From contig NZ_LSHX01000056.1 of the NCBI RefSeq assembly GCF_001555965.1, positions 62,001-126,000 on the forward strand: a stretch of DNA of 64,000 bases, given 5' to 3'. Of the stretch, positions 17,960-25,795 are shown one piece after another. The DNA comes from Sphingomonas sp. CCH21-G11 (lineage in GTDB: Bacteria > Pseudomonadota > Alphaproteobacteria > Sphingomonadales > Sphingomonadaceae). The notes beneath the pieces are model-generated. The model worked only from the letters and a program-made list of their open reading frames with translations, was not told the DNA's origin and ran no database searches. The stretch's first letter is position 1; every line of letters begins with the position of its first letter. The translations under genes were made by a program, and so were the position numbers.

Positions 17960-19099
17960 ATGTCTTCGCCTGACCGCTTCCTGACCACGCATGTCGGCAG
18001 CCTGCCCCGGCCCGAGGCGCTGGTGTCGATCATGTTCGCGCGCGAGGACGGGTTGCCGCTCGATCCCGCCGCGGTCGCTGACGCGATCGACGATGCGACC
18101 CGGCGGATCGTCGCCAGGCAGGTGGAGGCGGGCATCGACATCGTGAATGACGGCGAGATGTCGAAGCCGAGCTATGCGACCTATATCAAGGATCGGCTGA
18201 CCGGGTTCGGCGGCACCGGGACGAGCTACGTCTTTCAGGACATCGAGGACTTTCCCGCCACCAAGGCACGGATTTTCGACGATCCGGGCCGCAAGCATCG
18301 CCGCACCCCGGCGTGCGACGCGCCGATCACGGTCAAGGACATGGAGGCGCCGCGGCTGGACGCACAGCGGCTCAATGCGGTGCTGGCGGATCATCCGGGC
18401 CACCGGCCGTTCATGAGCGCGGCGTCGCCGGGCGTGACGACACTGTTCTTCCGCAACGATTATTACGATCGCCACGAAGACTATCTGTTCGCGGTCGCCG
18501 ATGCGCTGCGCCATGAATATGAGACGATCGCGGCGGCCGGGATCACCCTGCAGATCGACTGCCCCGACCTGGCGATGGGTCGGCACACCCAATATGCCGA
18601 TCTGACCCTCACCCAGTTCCGCGACCGCATGGCGCTGCATGTCGAGGCGATCAACCGCGCGACCGCGAACATCCCGCCCGAACAGCTGCGGATGCACCTG
18701 TGCTGGGGCAATTACCCGGGGCCGCACCATTGCGATGTGCCGCTCGCCGACATCATCGATCGGGTGTGGGAGGCGCGGCCACGCTACCTGTTGTTCGAGG
18801 CCGCAAACCCGCGCCATGCGCACGAATATACCGTGTTTCAGGATGTGCGGCCGCCCGAGGGCAAGGTGCTGGTCCCCGGCGTCATCGAATGCCAGTCGAA
18901 CTATATCGAGCATCCGGAGCTGATCGCCCAGCGCATCGGTCGCTATGCCGATCTGGTCGGGCGCGACAGCGTGATGGCGGGGGTCGATTGCGGCTTTTCG
19001 ATCCATGTCGGATCGGGCGGGGTCGAACCCGACCTGGTCTGGGCGAAGCTGGCGGCGTTGAGCGAGGGCGCCCGGATCGCATCATCACGCTATTGGTGA
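17960..19099 (+). CDS. MetE C-terminal-like zinc methyltransferase family protein
   Basis: The 379-residue protein matches the C-terminal catalytic half of cobalamin-independent methionine synthase (TTHVGSLPRP, MSAASPGVTTLFF, LQIDCPDLAMGRH). All four zinc ligands are present: His246 and Cys248 in MHLCWGN, Glu280 in LFEAANPR and Cys344 in GVDCGFSIH. The N-terminal folate-binding half of MetE is missing. Stand-alone members use the zinc to activate a thiol for attack on a methyl group or an epoxide, and many are not methionine synthases. It is last in the TonB receptor-VOC-hydrolase run, so a role in the catabolic pathway is more likely than methionine synthesis (inference). Confidence 0.85.
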   Translation: MSSPDRFLTTHVGSLPRPEALVSIMFAREDGLPLDPAAVADAIDDATRRIVARQVEAGIDIVNDGEMSKPSYATYIKDRLTGFGGTGTSYVFQDIEDFPATKARIFDDPGRKHRRTPACDAPITVKDMEAPRLDAQRLNAVLADHPGHRPFMSAASPGVTTLFFRNDYYDRHEDYLFAVADALRHEYETIAAAGITLQIDCPDLAMGRHTQYADLTLTQFRDRMALHVEAINRATANIPPEQLRMHLCWGNYPGPHHCDVPLADIIDRVWEARPRYLLFEAANPRHAHEYTVFQDVRPPEGKVLVPGVIECQSNYIEHPELIAQRIGRYADLVGRDSVMAGVDCGFSIHVGSGGVEPDLVWAKLAALSEGARIASSRYW

Positions 19100-19135
19100 A
19101 ATCGCTTCGCGCATCGGCACCGCGTCGCTTCGCAC

Positions 19136-19165
19136 TTGAACCCGGGGGCGGTTCGGCCCTAACCG
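19136..19165 (+). promoter_or_regulatory. Likely fabD promoter
   Basis: TTGAAC (19136-19141) and TAACCG (19160-19165) stand 18 bases apart, 28 bases before the fabD ATG. This supports fabD starting a transcription unit separate from the upstream catabolic genes. Confidence 0.45.
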
Positions 19166-19192
19166 CACCGGCCAGTCGAACGGGAGCATCAC

Positions 19193-20128
19193 ATGCGCGC
19201 ATTCATCTTTCCGGGCCAGGGCAGCCACGCCGTTGGCATGGGCAAGGCGATCGCCGACGCCAGCCCGGCGGCGCGCGAGGTCTTCCAGGAAGTCGACGAT
19301 GCGCTCGGCCAGCACCTGTTCCGGTTGATGTGCGAGGGGCCAGAGGCGGACCTTACCCTGACCGAAAACGCCCAGCCCGCGATCATGGCGAATGCCATCG
19401 CGGTGCTGCGCGTGCTTGAGCGCGAGGGCAATGTCCGCCTCGCCGAAAAGGCCGATTTCGTCGCCGGCCACAGCCTGGGTGAGTATAGCGCATTGTGCGC
19501 GGCGGACGCGCTCGACCTGTCGACGACGGCGCGTCTGCTCAAGCTGCGCGGCCGGGCGATGCAGGCGGCGGTGCCGGTCGGCGAAGGCGCGATGGCCGCG
19601 CTGCTCGGCGCCGACCTCGCCAAGGCGCGCGCAATCGCCGACGCAGCGGCGCAGGGCGATGTGCTGGCGGTCGCCAACGACAATGATCCCGGGCAGGTGG
19701 TGATTTCTGGCGTTCACGCCGCGGTCGAGCGCGCGCTCCCGATTGCCAAGGGCCTCGGGGCCAAGCGCGCGGTACTGCTGCCCGTGTCTGCGCCCTTTCA
19801 TTCGCCGCTGATGCAGCCGGCCGCCGATGCGATGGCCGAAGCGCTGGCGAATGCCGACCTGCGCGCGCCACTGGTCCCGCTCTATGCCAATGTGACCGCG
19901 GCACCCGTCGCCGATGCCGACACGATCCGCACGCTGCTGGTCGAGCAGGTGACGGGCATGGTGCGCTGGCGCGAAAGCGTGCTGGCGATGCATGCGGGCG
20001 GCGTCACCCACCTCGTCGAGCTGGGCGGCAAGGTGCTGGCCGGCATGGTCAAGCGCACCGCGCCCGAACTGGATTGCGTCAGCGTGGTGTCGATGGCCGA
20101 TATCGAGGAACTGCTGAAGCGGCTTTAG
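19193..20128 (+). CDS. fabD: Malonyl-CoA:ACP transacylase
   Basis: FabD moves malonyl from CoA to acyl carrier protein and supplies extender units for fatty acid synthesis. The 311-residue protein starts MRAFIFPGQGSHAVGMGKAI and shows the nucleophile motif GHSLGEYSALCAA, the malonate-binding Arg region and the catalytic His segment in PVSAPFHSPLMQPA. A GGGAG site lies 6 bases before the ATG. It should run directly into fabG, but a repeat-flanked GxxExxY cassette lies between them. Confidence 0.97.
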   Translation: MRAFIFPGQGSHAVGMGKAIADASPAAREVFQEVDDALGQHLFRLMCEGPEADLTLTENAQPAIMANAIAVLRVLEREGNVRLAEKADFVAGHSLGEYSALCAADALDLSTTARLLKLRGRAMQAAVPVGEGAMAALLGADLAKARAIADAAAQGDVLAVANDNDPGQVVISGVHAAVERALPIAKGLGAKRAVLLPVSAPFHSPLMQPAADAMAEALANADLRAPLVPLYANVTAAPVADADTIRTLLVEQVTGMVRWRESVLAMHAGGVTHLVELGGKVLAGMVKRTAPELDCVSVVSMADIEELLKRL

Positions 20129-20140
20129 AAAAAGAGGAAT

Positions 20141-20170
20141 CGCGCGAAGGCGCGAAGGCGCTAAGAGGCG
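20141..20170 (+). repeat. Left inverted repeat of GxxExxY cassette
   Basis: An 8-base unit of the form CGCGAAGG repeats about three times (GCGCGAAGGCGCGAAG, then GCGCTAAG). It begins 12 bases after the fabD stop. Its inverse occurs at 20556-20584, matching GCGAAGGCGCGAAG exactly. Confidence 0.85.
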
Positions 20171-20175
20171 TCTCG

Positions 20176-20607
20176 ATGATTGATGTCGAGCATCTCGCCA
20201 CCGCCGCCGTGGATACGTCGCTGCGCATTCACCGCCAGCTTGGTCCGGGCCTGTTGGAGACCGTTTACGAGACCGTGCTGGCGAAGGCTCTCGAACGCGA
20301 AGGCTATCGGGTGGCGCGGCAGGTGCCGATCAGCATCGAGTTTGAAGAGCTACATTTCGAGGCCGCCTTTCGAATCGACATTCTCGTTGAGGATGCCCTG
20401 ATCGTCGAGGTGAAGTCGCTCGAGCGATTAAGTCCGGTCCATGCGAAGCAGCTGCTGACTTATCTCCGTCTTACGGGGCGATCGCTCGGCCTTCGCGTCA
20501 ACTTCGGCGGCGAGACCTTGAAGGAAGGTGTGCGACGGATCGTCAACAATCACACCGCCTTCGCGTCTTCGCGCCTTCGCGTGAATCAAAATAATAGGAG
20601 TGAATGA
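20176..20607 (+). CDS. GxxExxY protein, PD-(D/E)XK nuclease-like
   Basis: The 143-residue protein carries the motif that names this family: Gly25, Glu28 and Tyr31 in GPGLLETVYE. A nuclease-like core follows, AFRIDILVEDALIVEVKS with D and E-x-K, then HAKQLLTYLRLTG. The family is widespread, often multi-copy, and of unknown function. The start at 20176 (MIDVEHLATAA) is preferred because the longer frame from 20074 runs through fabD and the repeat. The last dozen residues (TAFASSRLRV) are simply the translated right-hand inverted repeat. Its stop overlaps the fabG start. It looks like an inserted cassette in the fab operon. Confidence 0.88.
   Translation: MIDVEHLATAAVDTSLRIHRQLGPGLLETVYETVLAKALEREGYRVARQVPISIEFEELHFEAAFRIDILVEDALIVEVKSLERLSPVHAKQLLTYLRLTGRSLGLRVNFGGETLKEGVRRIVNNHTAFASSRLRVNQNNRSE
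20556..20584 (-). repeat. Right inverted repeat of GxxExxY cassette
   Basis: CGCCTTCGCGTCTTCGCGCC followed by TTCGCGTGA is the inverse of the repeat at 20141-20170. It lies inside the end of the GxxExxY frame, just before the fabG ribosome site at 20596-20600. GAATC occurs at the outer edge of both repeats, which could be a target duplication or chance. Confidence 0.85.
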
Positions 20608-21347
20608 TGTTCGATTTATCTGGCATGACCGCACTGGTGACCGGCGCATCGGGGGGAATTGGATCGGCGATCGCGCGCGCGCTGGCGGGGCAGGGGGCAC
20701 GGCTGGCGCTTTCGGGTTCGAACGCGGCCAAGCTCGACGCGTTTCGCGCCGAACTGGGTGGCGATCACGTCGCGCTCGCCTGTGACTTGTCCGACGCAGC
20801 GGCGGTCGACGCGCTGGTGCCCCAGGCGGTCGAGGCGCTGGGCGGGCGGCTCGACATCCTCGTCAACAATGCCGGCGTCACGCGCGACAACCTGTCGATG
20901 CGGATGAAGGACGAGGAATGGGACCAGGTGATCCGCGTCAACCTGGAGGCCGCGTTCCGGCTTTGCCGTGCCGCAGCGCGCCCGATGATGAAGGCGCGGT
21001 TCGGCCGCATCATCTCGATCACCTCGGTGGTCGGCGCGACCGGCAATCCCGGCCAGGCCAATTATGCGGCGTCGAAGGCCGGGCTGACCGGCATGTCGAA
21101 GGCGCTGGCGCAGGAACTGGCGAGCCGCAACGTCACGGTCAATTGCGTGGCCCCCGGCTTCATTCGTTCGGCGATGACCGATGCGCTGCCCGATGCGCAA
21201 AAGGATGCGCTGATGGGGCGTATCCCGGCGGGCAGGCTGGGCGAGGGCGACGATGTCGGGGCCGCGACGGTCTATCTGGCCAGCCGCGAGGCGGCTTATG
21301 TTACCGGGCAAACCCTGCACGTGAATGGCGGTATGGCGATGCTGTAA
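20607..21347 (+). CDS. fabG: 3-oxoacyl-ACP reductase
   Basis: FabG is the NADPH-dependent short-chain dehydrogenase that reduces 3-oxoacyl-ACP in fatty acid elongation. The 246-residue protein has the cofactor loop TGASGGIGSAIA, the NNAGVTRDNLSMRM segment, and the catalytic Ser-Tyr-Lys in SITSVVGATGNPGQANYAAS with the following K. The start at 20607 is 6 bases after AGGAG; an adjacent ATG at 20604 is the alternative. It follows the GxxExxY cassette with overlapping stop and start codons. Tail-to-tail, it overlaps the GT87 gene by 47 bases. Confidence 0.96.
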   Translation: MFDLSGMTALVTGASGGIGSAIARALAGQGARLALSGSNAAKLDAFRAELGGDHVALACDLSDAAAVDALVPQAVEALGGRLDILVNNAGVTRDNLSMRMKDEEWDQVIRVNLEAAFRLCRAAARPMMKARFGRIISITSVVGATGNPGQANYAASKAGLTGMSKALAQELASRNVTVNCVAPGFIRSAMTDALPDAQKDALMGRIPAGRLGEGDDVGAATVYLASREAAYVTGQTLHVNGGMAML

Positions 21348-22545
21348 GCCGCGGCGCGACGCTTCCGGCGGTCATCAGCCGGCGTGTGGCGATCAGCAGC
21401 ACCGCGACGATCGCGATGAGGTTGAGCGGCACGCCGCTCACTTCCGCGAATTGCCGGCCGATCAGCGGTGCCGCATAGGCAAGCGCAAGCGCCGACCGCT
21501 CATAGCGTCGCCAGCCGTAGCGCCGGGCCTGCTCCGCCAGAAAGGCGATCGCCATGCCGAGCGCAACCATGTCGTAATCAAACGCATAGGGGGTGGCGAT
21601 CAGCACCGCGGGAATGACGACCGCGCCGCGCAGCGGGGCGGGCGCCCGGGCCGCCATCACGACAAGCGCGGCGGCCAGGACGATGGCGGTGCTCTGGACG
21701 CTCCAGGCAAGCCCCGCCGAACCGCCGTTGAGCAGGATGGCGGCATAGGGCGTGATCATCTTCGCCGGGCCGGTCTGCGCCTCGCCGATCACGACGTCGC
21801 GGGTCAGGCCGATCGAGGTCGCGAAGGCGGGCCACACGTCCGGCCCGAGCACGACGATCGGCACGGCATAGAGCGTCAGCACGGTCAGCGTCGCCACCCA
21901 TGCCACGCGCCACTGCCCGCCGGCGATCAGCAAGAGCGGCAGCAGAAAGCCGAATTGCGGCTTGTAGGCGATCAGGCCGATCAGCACCCCGGCGAGGTTT
22001 GGCTGGCGGTCGAGTGCGAGCATGGCGCCGCCGAGCAATGCGGCGGTCAGGAAACCGTTCTGGCCATGCCCCAGGCAAACGAACACGGCGGGAAAACCGA
22101 GCGCGATCGGCAATGTCCAGCGTCCCGGCGCGACGCGCAGCACGACCGCAAGTGCCAGCGCCGCCGTCACCCCCTGCCACGCGACCAATGCGACGAGATA
22201 GGGCATCAGCGCGAGCAGCGCCGCAACCATCAGGAAGGGCGGGGGATAGTGCCAGCCGTAAAAGGGCACGTCGGCGCGCCCGTGCAGTGCCTGTTGCGCG
22301 GCATAGTGTTGCGGCCAGTCCCAGACGGCGGCGGCATGGCCATCCAGCGCCATCCGTCCGGCAGCATAGACATTGGAAAAGTCCGTCCCGATCGGGCGAC
22401 CCATCCAGTCGAGCGTGCCCGACGCGGTGATTAGCAGCGAAAGCAGCGACGCCGTGGTGATGGCGAACGACACGAGCGCCAGCCGCCGTGCGCGCTGCGC
22501 GGTCAGCCAGCGACCGTCCGCAATCCTGTCCAATGCCCCCGTCAC
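21301..22545 (-). CDS. GT87-type (DUF2029) membrane mannosyltransferase-like protein
   Basis: The protein of about 414 residues is strongly hydrophobic with roughly ten membrane spans. It carries the glycosyltransferase 87 landmarks GTDFSNVYAAGRMALDGHAA, a WHYPPPFLMVAALLALMP stretch, and GHGQNGFLTAALL followed by IAYKPQFGFLLPLLLIAGG. Family members use polyprenyl-phosphate sugars at the outer face of the inner membrane. The start is uncertain: I chose the GTG at 22545 because the conserved hydrophobic N-terminus begins there, while the open frame extends to 22995 across acpP. It stands alone on the minus strand between fabG and acpP. Confidence 0.8.
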   Translation of the reverse strand: MTGALDRIADGRWLTAQRARRLALVSFAITTASLLSLLITASGTLDWMGRPIGTDFSNVYAAGRMALDGHAAAVWDWPQHYAAQQALHGRADVPFYGWHYPPPFLMVAALLALMPYLVALVAWQGVTAALALAVVLRVAPGRWTLPIALGFPAVFVCLGHGQNGFLTAALLGGAMLALDRQPNLAGVLIGLIAYKPQFGFLLPLLLIAGGQWRVAWVATLTVLTLYAVPIVVLGPDVWPAFATSIGLTRDVVIGEAQTGPAKMITPYAAILLNGGSAGLAWSVQSTAIVLAAALVVMAARAPAPLRGAVVIPAVLIATPYAFDYDMVALGMAIAFLAEQARRYGWRRYERSALALAYAAPLIGRQFAEVSGVPLNLIAIVAVLLIATRRLMTAGSVAPRLTASPYRHSRAGFAR

Positions 22546-22627
22546 CCGACAAATATGACCGACCAGGGTTAACGGATGGCAAACCGCCGCTTTTGTCGGC
22601 CGATTGCCCCGGGCTGGGCGGCGGGAC

Positions 22628-22656
22628 TTGCCACCGCGCCAACGGCGTTCTAGGTG
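22628..22656 (+). promoter_or_regulatory. Possible acpP promoter
   Basis: TTGCCA (22628-22633) and TAGGTG (22651-22656) are 17 bases apart, about 40 bases before the acpP ATG. The match is moderate; position and spacing are good. Confidence 0.4.
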
Positions 22657-22695
22657 CGATTCCGAGTTTCTAGCCAGATTGAAGAGGAACAGGGA

Positions 22696-22932
22696 ATGAG
22701 CGAGACTGCCGATCGCGTGAAGAAGATCGTCGTCGAGCATCTCGGTGTCGAAGCCGAGAAGGTGACCGAGGATGCGAGCTTCATCGACGATCTGGGCGCC
22801 GACAGCCTCGACATCGTCGAATTGGTGATGGCGTTCGAGGAAGAATTCAGCGTCGAGATTCCGGAAGAAGCCGCCGAGAAGATCACGACCGTCAAGGACG
22901 CGATCAGCTACATCGACAGCCATCAGGGCTGA
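22696..22932 (+). CDS. acpP: Acyl carrier protein
   Basis: AcpP carries growing acyl chains on a 4'-phosphopantetheine arm. The 78-residue acidic protein has the attachment serine in [19 protein letters not shown] and the helical N-terminus [18 protein letters not shown]. The start at 22696 follows AGAGGAACAGGGA. It lies just upstream of fabF, the usual arrangement. Confidence 0.98.
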   Translation: MSETADRVKKIVVEHLGVEAEKVTEDASFIDDLGADSLDIVELVMAFEEEFSVEIPEEAAEKITTVKDAISYIDSHQG

Positions 22933-22948
22933 GCGCGGAACGGATTGA

Positions 22949-22971
22949 CCCCGGCCCCGATACGGGCCGGG
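22949..22971 (+). terminator. GC-rich stem-loop after acpP
   Basis: Arms CCCGGCCC and GGGCCGGG pair perfectly around CGATAC, 17 bases after the acpP stop. There is no T-run, so it may be a weak terminator or a processing site that favours acpP over fabF. Its core resembles the REP-like units at 46941-47031. Confidence 0.5.
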
Positions 22972-23056
22972 ATGACATGAGACGGCTTCCCGCACCCGGG
23001 CAAATCAGGGGCGGGGGGCCGTTTGTCGTTACTGGATTGAAGGACGGAGAATCGGG

Positions 23057-24316
23057 ATGCGCCGTGTTGTCGTGACCGGTCTGGGTCTGGTCACCCCGCT
23101 GGGGGCCGAAGTGGAAACCGCATGGCGGAACCTGATCGCGTCGAAATCCGGCGCGGGCACGATCACGCGCTTCGACGCGACCGACTATCACACCAACTAC
23201 GCCTGCGAAGTGAAGCCGGCCGACCATGAATATGGTTTTGATCCCGGCAAGCGTGTCGACCACAAGGTGCAGCGCCAGGTCGACCCCTTCATCGTCTATG
23301 GCATCGACGCCGCCGGCCAGGCGCTGGAGGATGCCGGGCTGACCGACATGCCCGAGGAGGACCGGCTGCGTGCCGGCTGCTCGATCGGGTCGGGCATCGG
23401 CGGGCTGCCGGGCATCGAGAGCGAATCGCTGGTGCTGGCCGAACGCGGACCCAAGCGCGTGTCGCCCCACTTCGTCCATGGCCGGCTGATCAACCTGATC
23501 TCGGGCCAGGTCAGCATCAAATACGGGCTGATGGGCCCCAATCACGCGGTCGTCACCGCATGTTCGACCGGCGCGCATTCGATCGGCGACGCCGCGCGGA
23601 TGATCGCGATGGACGACGCCGATGTCATGCTGGCGGGCGGTGCGGAGGGCGCGATCTGTCCGATCGGCATTGCCGGTTTCGGCCAGGCGCGCGCACTGTC
23701 GACCGGCTTTCGCGACGATCCGTCGCGTGCCAGCCGCCCCTATGACCGCGACCGCGACGGCTTCGTCATGGGCGAAGGCGCAGGCGTCGTCGTGCTCGAG
23801 GAATATGAGCGCGCCAAGGCGCGCGGCGCGAAAATCTATGCCGAGGTGATCGGCTATGGCCTGTCGGGCGACGCGTATCACGTCACCGCGCCGCATCCCG
23901 AGGGATCGGGGGCCTTCCGCGCAATGCAGATGGCGATGCGCAAGTCCGGCCTCAGCCTGTCCGATATCGACTATGTCAACGCGCATGGCACGTCCACGCC
24001 GCTGGGCGACGAGCTCGAGCTGGGCGCGGTGCGTCGCCTTTTCGGCAACGCGATCGAGACGATGTCGATGAGCTCGACCAAGTCGGCGATCGGCCATCTG
24101 CTCGGCGGGGCCGGCGCGGTGGAGAGCATCTTCTGCATCCTCGCGATGCGCGACCAGATCGTGCCGCCGACGCTCAACCTCGATAACCCGAGCGAGAATT
24201 GCGAAGGCGTCGACCTCGTCCCGCACGTCGCCAAGGAGCGGCGGGTGAAGGCGGTGCTCAACAACAGCTTTGGTTTCGGCGGTACCAACGCCAGCCTGGT
24301 GATGCGGGCGATCTGA
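23057..24316 (+). CDS. fabF: 3-oxoacyl-ACP synthase II
   Basis: FabF condenses malonyl-ACP with acyl-ACP to elongate fatty acids. The 419-residue protein starts MRRVVVTGLGLVTPLGAEVE. It holds the Cys-His-His triad in VTACSTGAHSIGDAARM, VNAHGTSTPLGDELEL and SAIGHLLGGAGAVES, and ends with NSFGFGGTNASLVMRAI. A GGACGGAGA site precedes the ATG. It follows acpP after a stem-loop. Confidence 0.97.
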   Translation: MRRVVVTGLGLVTPLGAEVETAWRNLIASKSGAGTITRFDATDYHTNYACEVKPADHEYGFDPGKRVDHKVQRQVDPFIVYGIDAAGQALEDAGLTDMPEEDRLRAGCSIGSGIGGLPGIESESLVLAERGPKRVSPHFVHGRLINLISGQVSIKYGLMGPNHAVVTACSTGAHSIGDAARMIAMDDADVMLAGGAEGAICPIGIAGFGQARALSTGFRDDPSRASRPYDRDRDGFVMGEGAGVVVLEEYERAKARGAKIYAEVIGYGLSGDAYHVTAPHPEGSGAFRAMQMAMRKSGLSLSDIDYVNAHGTSTPLGDELELGAVRRLFGNAIETMSMSSTKSAIGHLLGGAGAVESIFCILAMRDQIVPPTLNLDNPSENCEGVDLVPHVAKERRVKAVLNNSFGFGGTNASLVMRAI

Positions 24317-24336
24317 TCGCCGGATAGAGTGGGTCG

Positions 24337-25305
24337 ATGCGCAGGCTTGGCTGTTTCGGACTGGTCCTCGTCCTCGCGCTGGTCGCCGGCGTGGCGCTCG
24401 CGCTGAACAGCTGGCGCGGCGCGGGACCGCTGGAGGCAAACACGACCGTCCTGATTGCACGCGGGTCCAGCCTGTCGGGTGCGGCGAGCGCGCTCGAACG
24501 GGCCGGTGCCGTCACGTCCGCGCGCCGTTTCGTCCTGCTCGCCCGCGTGCTGGGCGACGACACCGCGATCCAGGCGGGCGAGTATCGCCTCGCCAAGGGC
24601 ATGAGCCAGGCAGAGATCCTGAACCTGCTCCAGCGCGGCGAGACGCTGCAGCGGCTGGTGCGCGTGCCCGAGGGCTGGCCGTCCGTCATGGTGCATGACG
24701 CGGTGATGAAGGCGCCGCAGCTGACCGGAAGCGTGGCGGTGCCGGCGGAGGGCTCGGTGCTTCCCGACAGCTACAGCTATCAGCGCGGCGACACGCGCGC
24801 CGAGGTGGTCGGGCGGATGCAGGCGGCGATGACCCGCTACCTGGCCGAAGCCTGGAAGCGCCGCAAGCCGGCCACGGCCGTCAGGACACCGCAGGAGGCG
24901 ATCATTCTCGCCTCGATCGTCGAGAAGGAAACCGGCAAGCCCGAGGAACGGCGCATGGTCGCGGCGGTCTATTCCAACCGGCTGCGAATGGGCATGCCGC
25001 TCCAGGCCGACCCGACCGTCATCTATCCGGTCACCAGGGGGCGTCCGCTCGGCCGCCGCATTCTGCGCTCCGAACTGCGTGCGCAGAATGGCTACAACAC
25101 CTATGCGATGGCAGGTCTTCCGGTCGGGCCGATCGCCAATCCGGGGCGCGAGAGCATCGACGCAGTGCTCGATCCGGCGAACACCGATGCGCTTTATTTC
25201 GTGGCTGATGGCACGGGCGGGCATGTCTTCGCCCGCACGCTGGCGGAGCACAACGCCAATGTCGCCAAGTGGCGCGCGATCCGGCGGGCGCGGGGCGAGA
25301 TCTAA
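24337..25305 (+). CDS. mltG: Endolytic murein transglycosylase
   Basis: MltG cleaves nascent glycan strands at the periplasmic face of the inner membrane and is thought to end glycan polymerisation. The 322-residue protein has a single N-terminal membrane span (LGCFGLVLVLALVAGVALAL), a LysM-like region and the YceG catalytic domain with ILASIVEKETGKPEERRMVA (catalytic Glu), VYSNRLRMGMPLQADPTVIY and YNTYAMAGLPVGPIANPG. A TAGAGT box (24325-24330) ends exactly 6 bases before the ATG and there is no ribosome site, so the message may be leaderless. Confidence 0.95.
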   Translation: MRRLGCFGLVLVLALVAGVALALNSWRGAGPLEANTTVLIARGSSLSGAASALERAGAVTSARRFVLLARVLGDDTAIQAGEYRLAKGMSQAEILNLLQRGETLQRLVRVPEGWPSVMVHDAVMKAPQLTGSVAVPAEGSVLPDSYSYQRGDTRAEVVGRMQAAMTRYLAEAWKRRKPATAVRTPQEAIILASIVEKETGKPEERRMVAAVYSNRLRMGMPLQADPTVIYPVTRGRPLGRRILRSELRAQNGYNTYAMAGLPVGPIANPGRESIDAVLDPANTDALYFVADGTGGHVFARTLAEHNANVAKWRAIRRARGEI

Positions 25306-25309
25306 ACGA

Positions 25310-25792
25310 TCAGCCGAGCAGTGCGATGATGTCCGGGCGCAGCCCGGCCCAGCACCGATGCGCATCGCGCGCCCAGGCTTCGACCATCTCCACGTGACGC
25401 GCGGGCGGCGCCGCCGCGACCTCCGCAGTCGTGATGGCAAAGGGCTGATGGGCCGGCAGAACCGGAAACTCGCGATGGGCGAGCGCGGAAAGCAGCTTTC
25501 GCGCTTCGGCATGGTCGGCTCCTCGCTCGAAGATCACGAACAGGGCTGCCGCGTGGATCCATACCGATTGCCGCGCACGCCGGTCGTCGGGATCACCGGG
25601 ATGCTGGACGGCATAGGCGTCGACGGTCAGCCGGTGCACGGCCTGAAACAATGCCGGCTGTTCATATTCGCGCGCCAGCACCTCGCCATAGGTCGCCCAG
25701 CATCCGGCACTCCCCAGCATATAGGGATGCGTCGCCCCGGGGCGGTCGGCTGAAAACATGCCGCCGCAGCCATGACAGGGGGCGCGCATCAT
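25310..25792 (-). CDS. DUF5946 family protein
   Basis: The 160-residue protein starts MMRAPCHGCGGMF and contains PGATHPYMLGSAGCWATYGE. I recognise these as DUF5946, a family of unknown function. The paired cysteines near the N-terminus (CHGCGG) and the conserved His and Cys (THPYM, GCW) suggest metal binding, but nothing shows a reaction. Its start is 3 bases from the eda stop, so it may be the last gene of the zwf-pgl-edd-glk-eda operon. Confidence 0.75.
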   Translation of the reverse strand: MMRAPCHGCGGMFSADRPGATHPYMLGSAGCWATYGEVLAREYEQPALFQAVHRLTVDAYAVQHPGDPDDRRARQSVWIHAAALFVIFERGADHAEARKLLSALAHREFPVLPAHQPFAITTAEVAAAPPARHVEMVEAWARDAHRCWAGLRPDIIALLG

Positions 25793-25795
25793 CGC

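Noticed and set aside
20137..20587. GAATC at both edges of the GxxExxY cassette as a target-site duplication
   Set aside because: Five bases is short, and the right-hand copy partly coincides with the expected extension of the inverted repeat. Kept only as a possibility.
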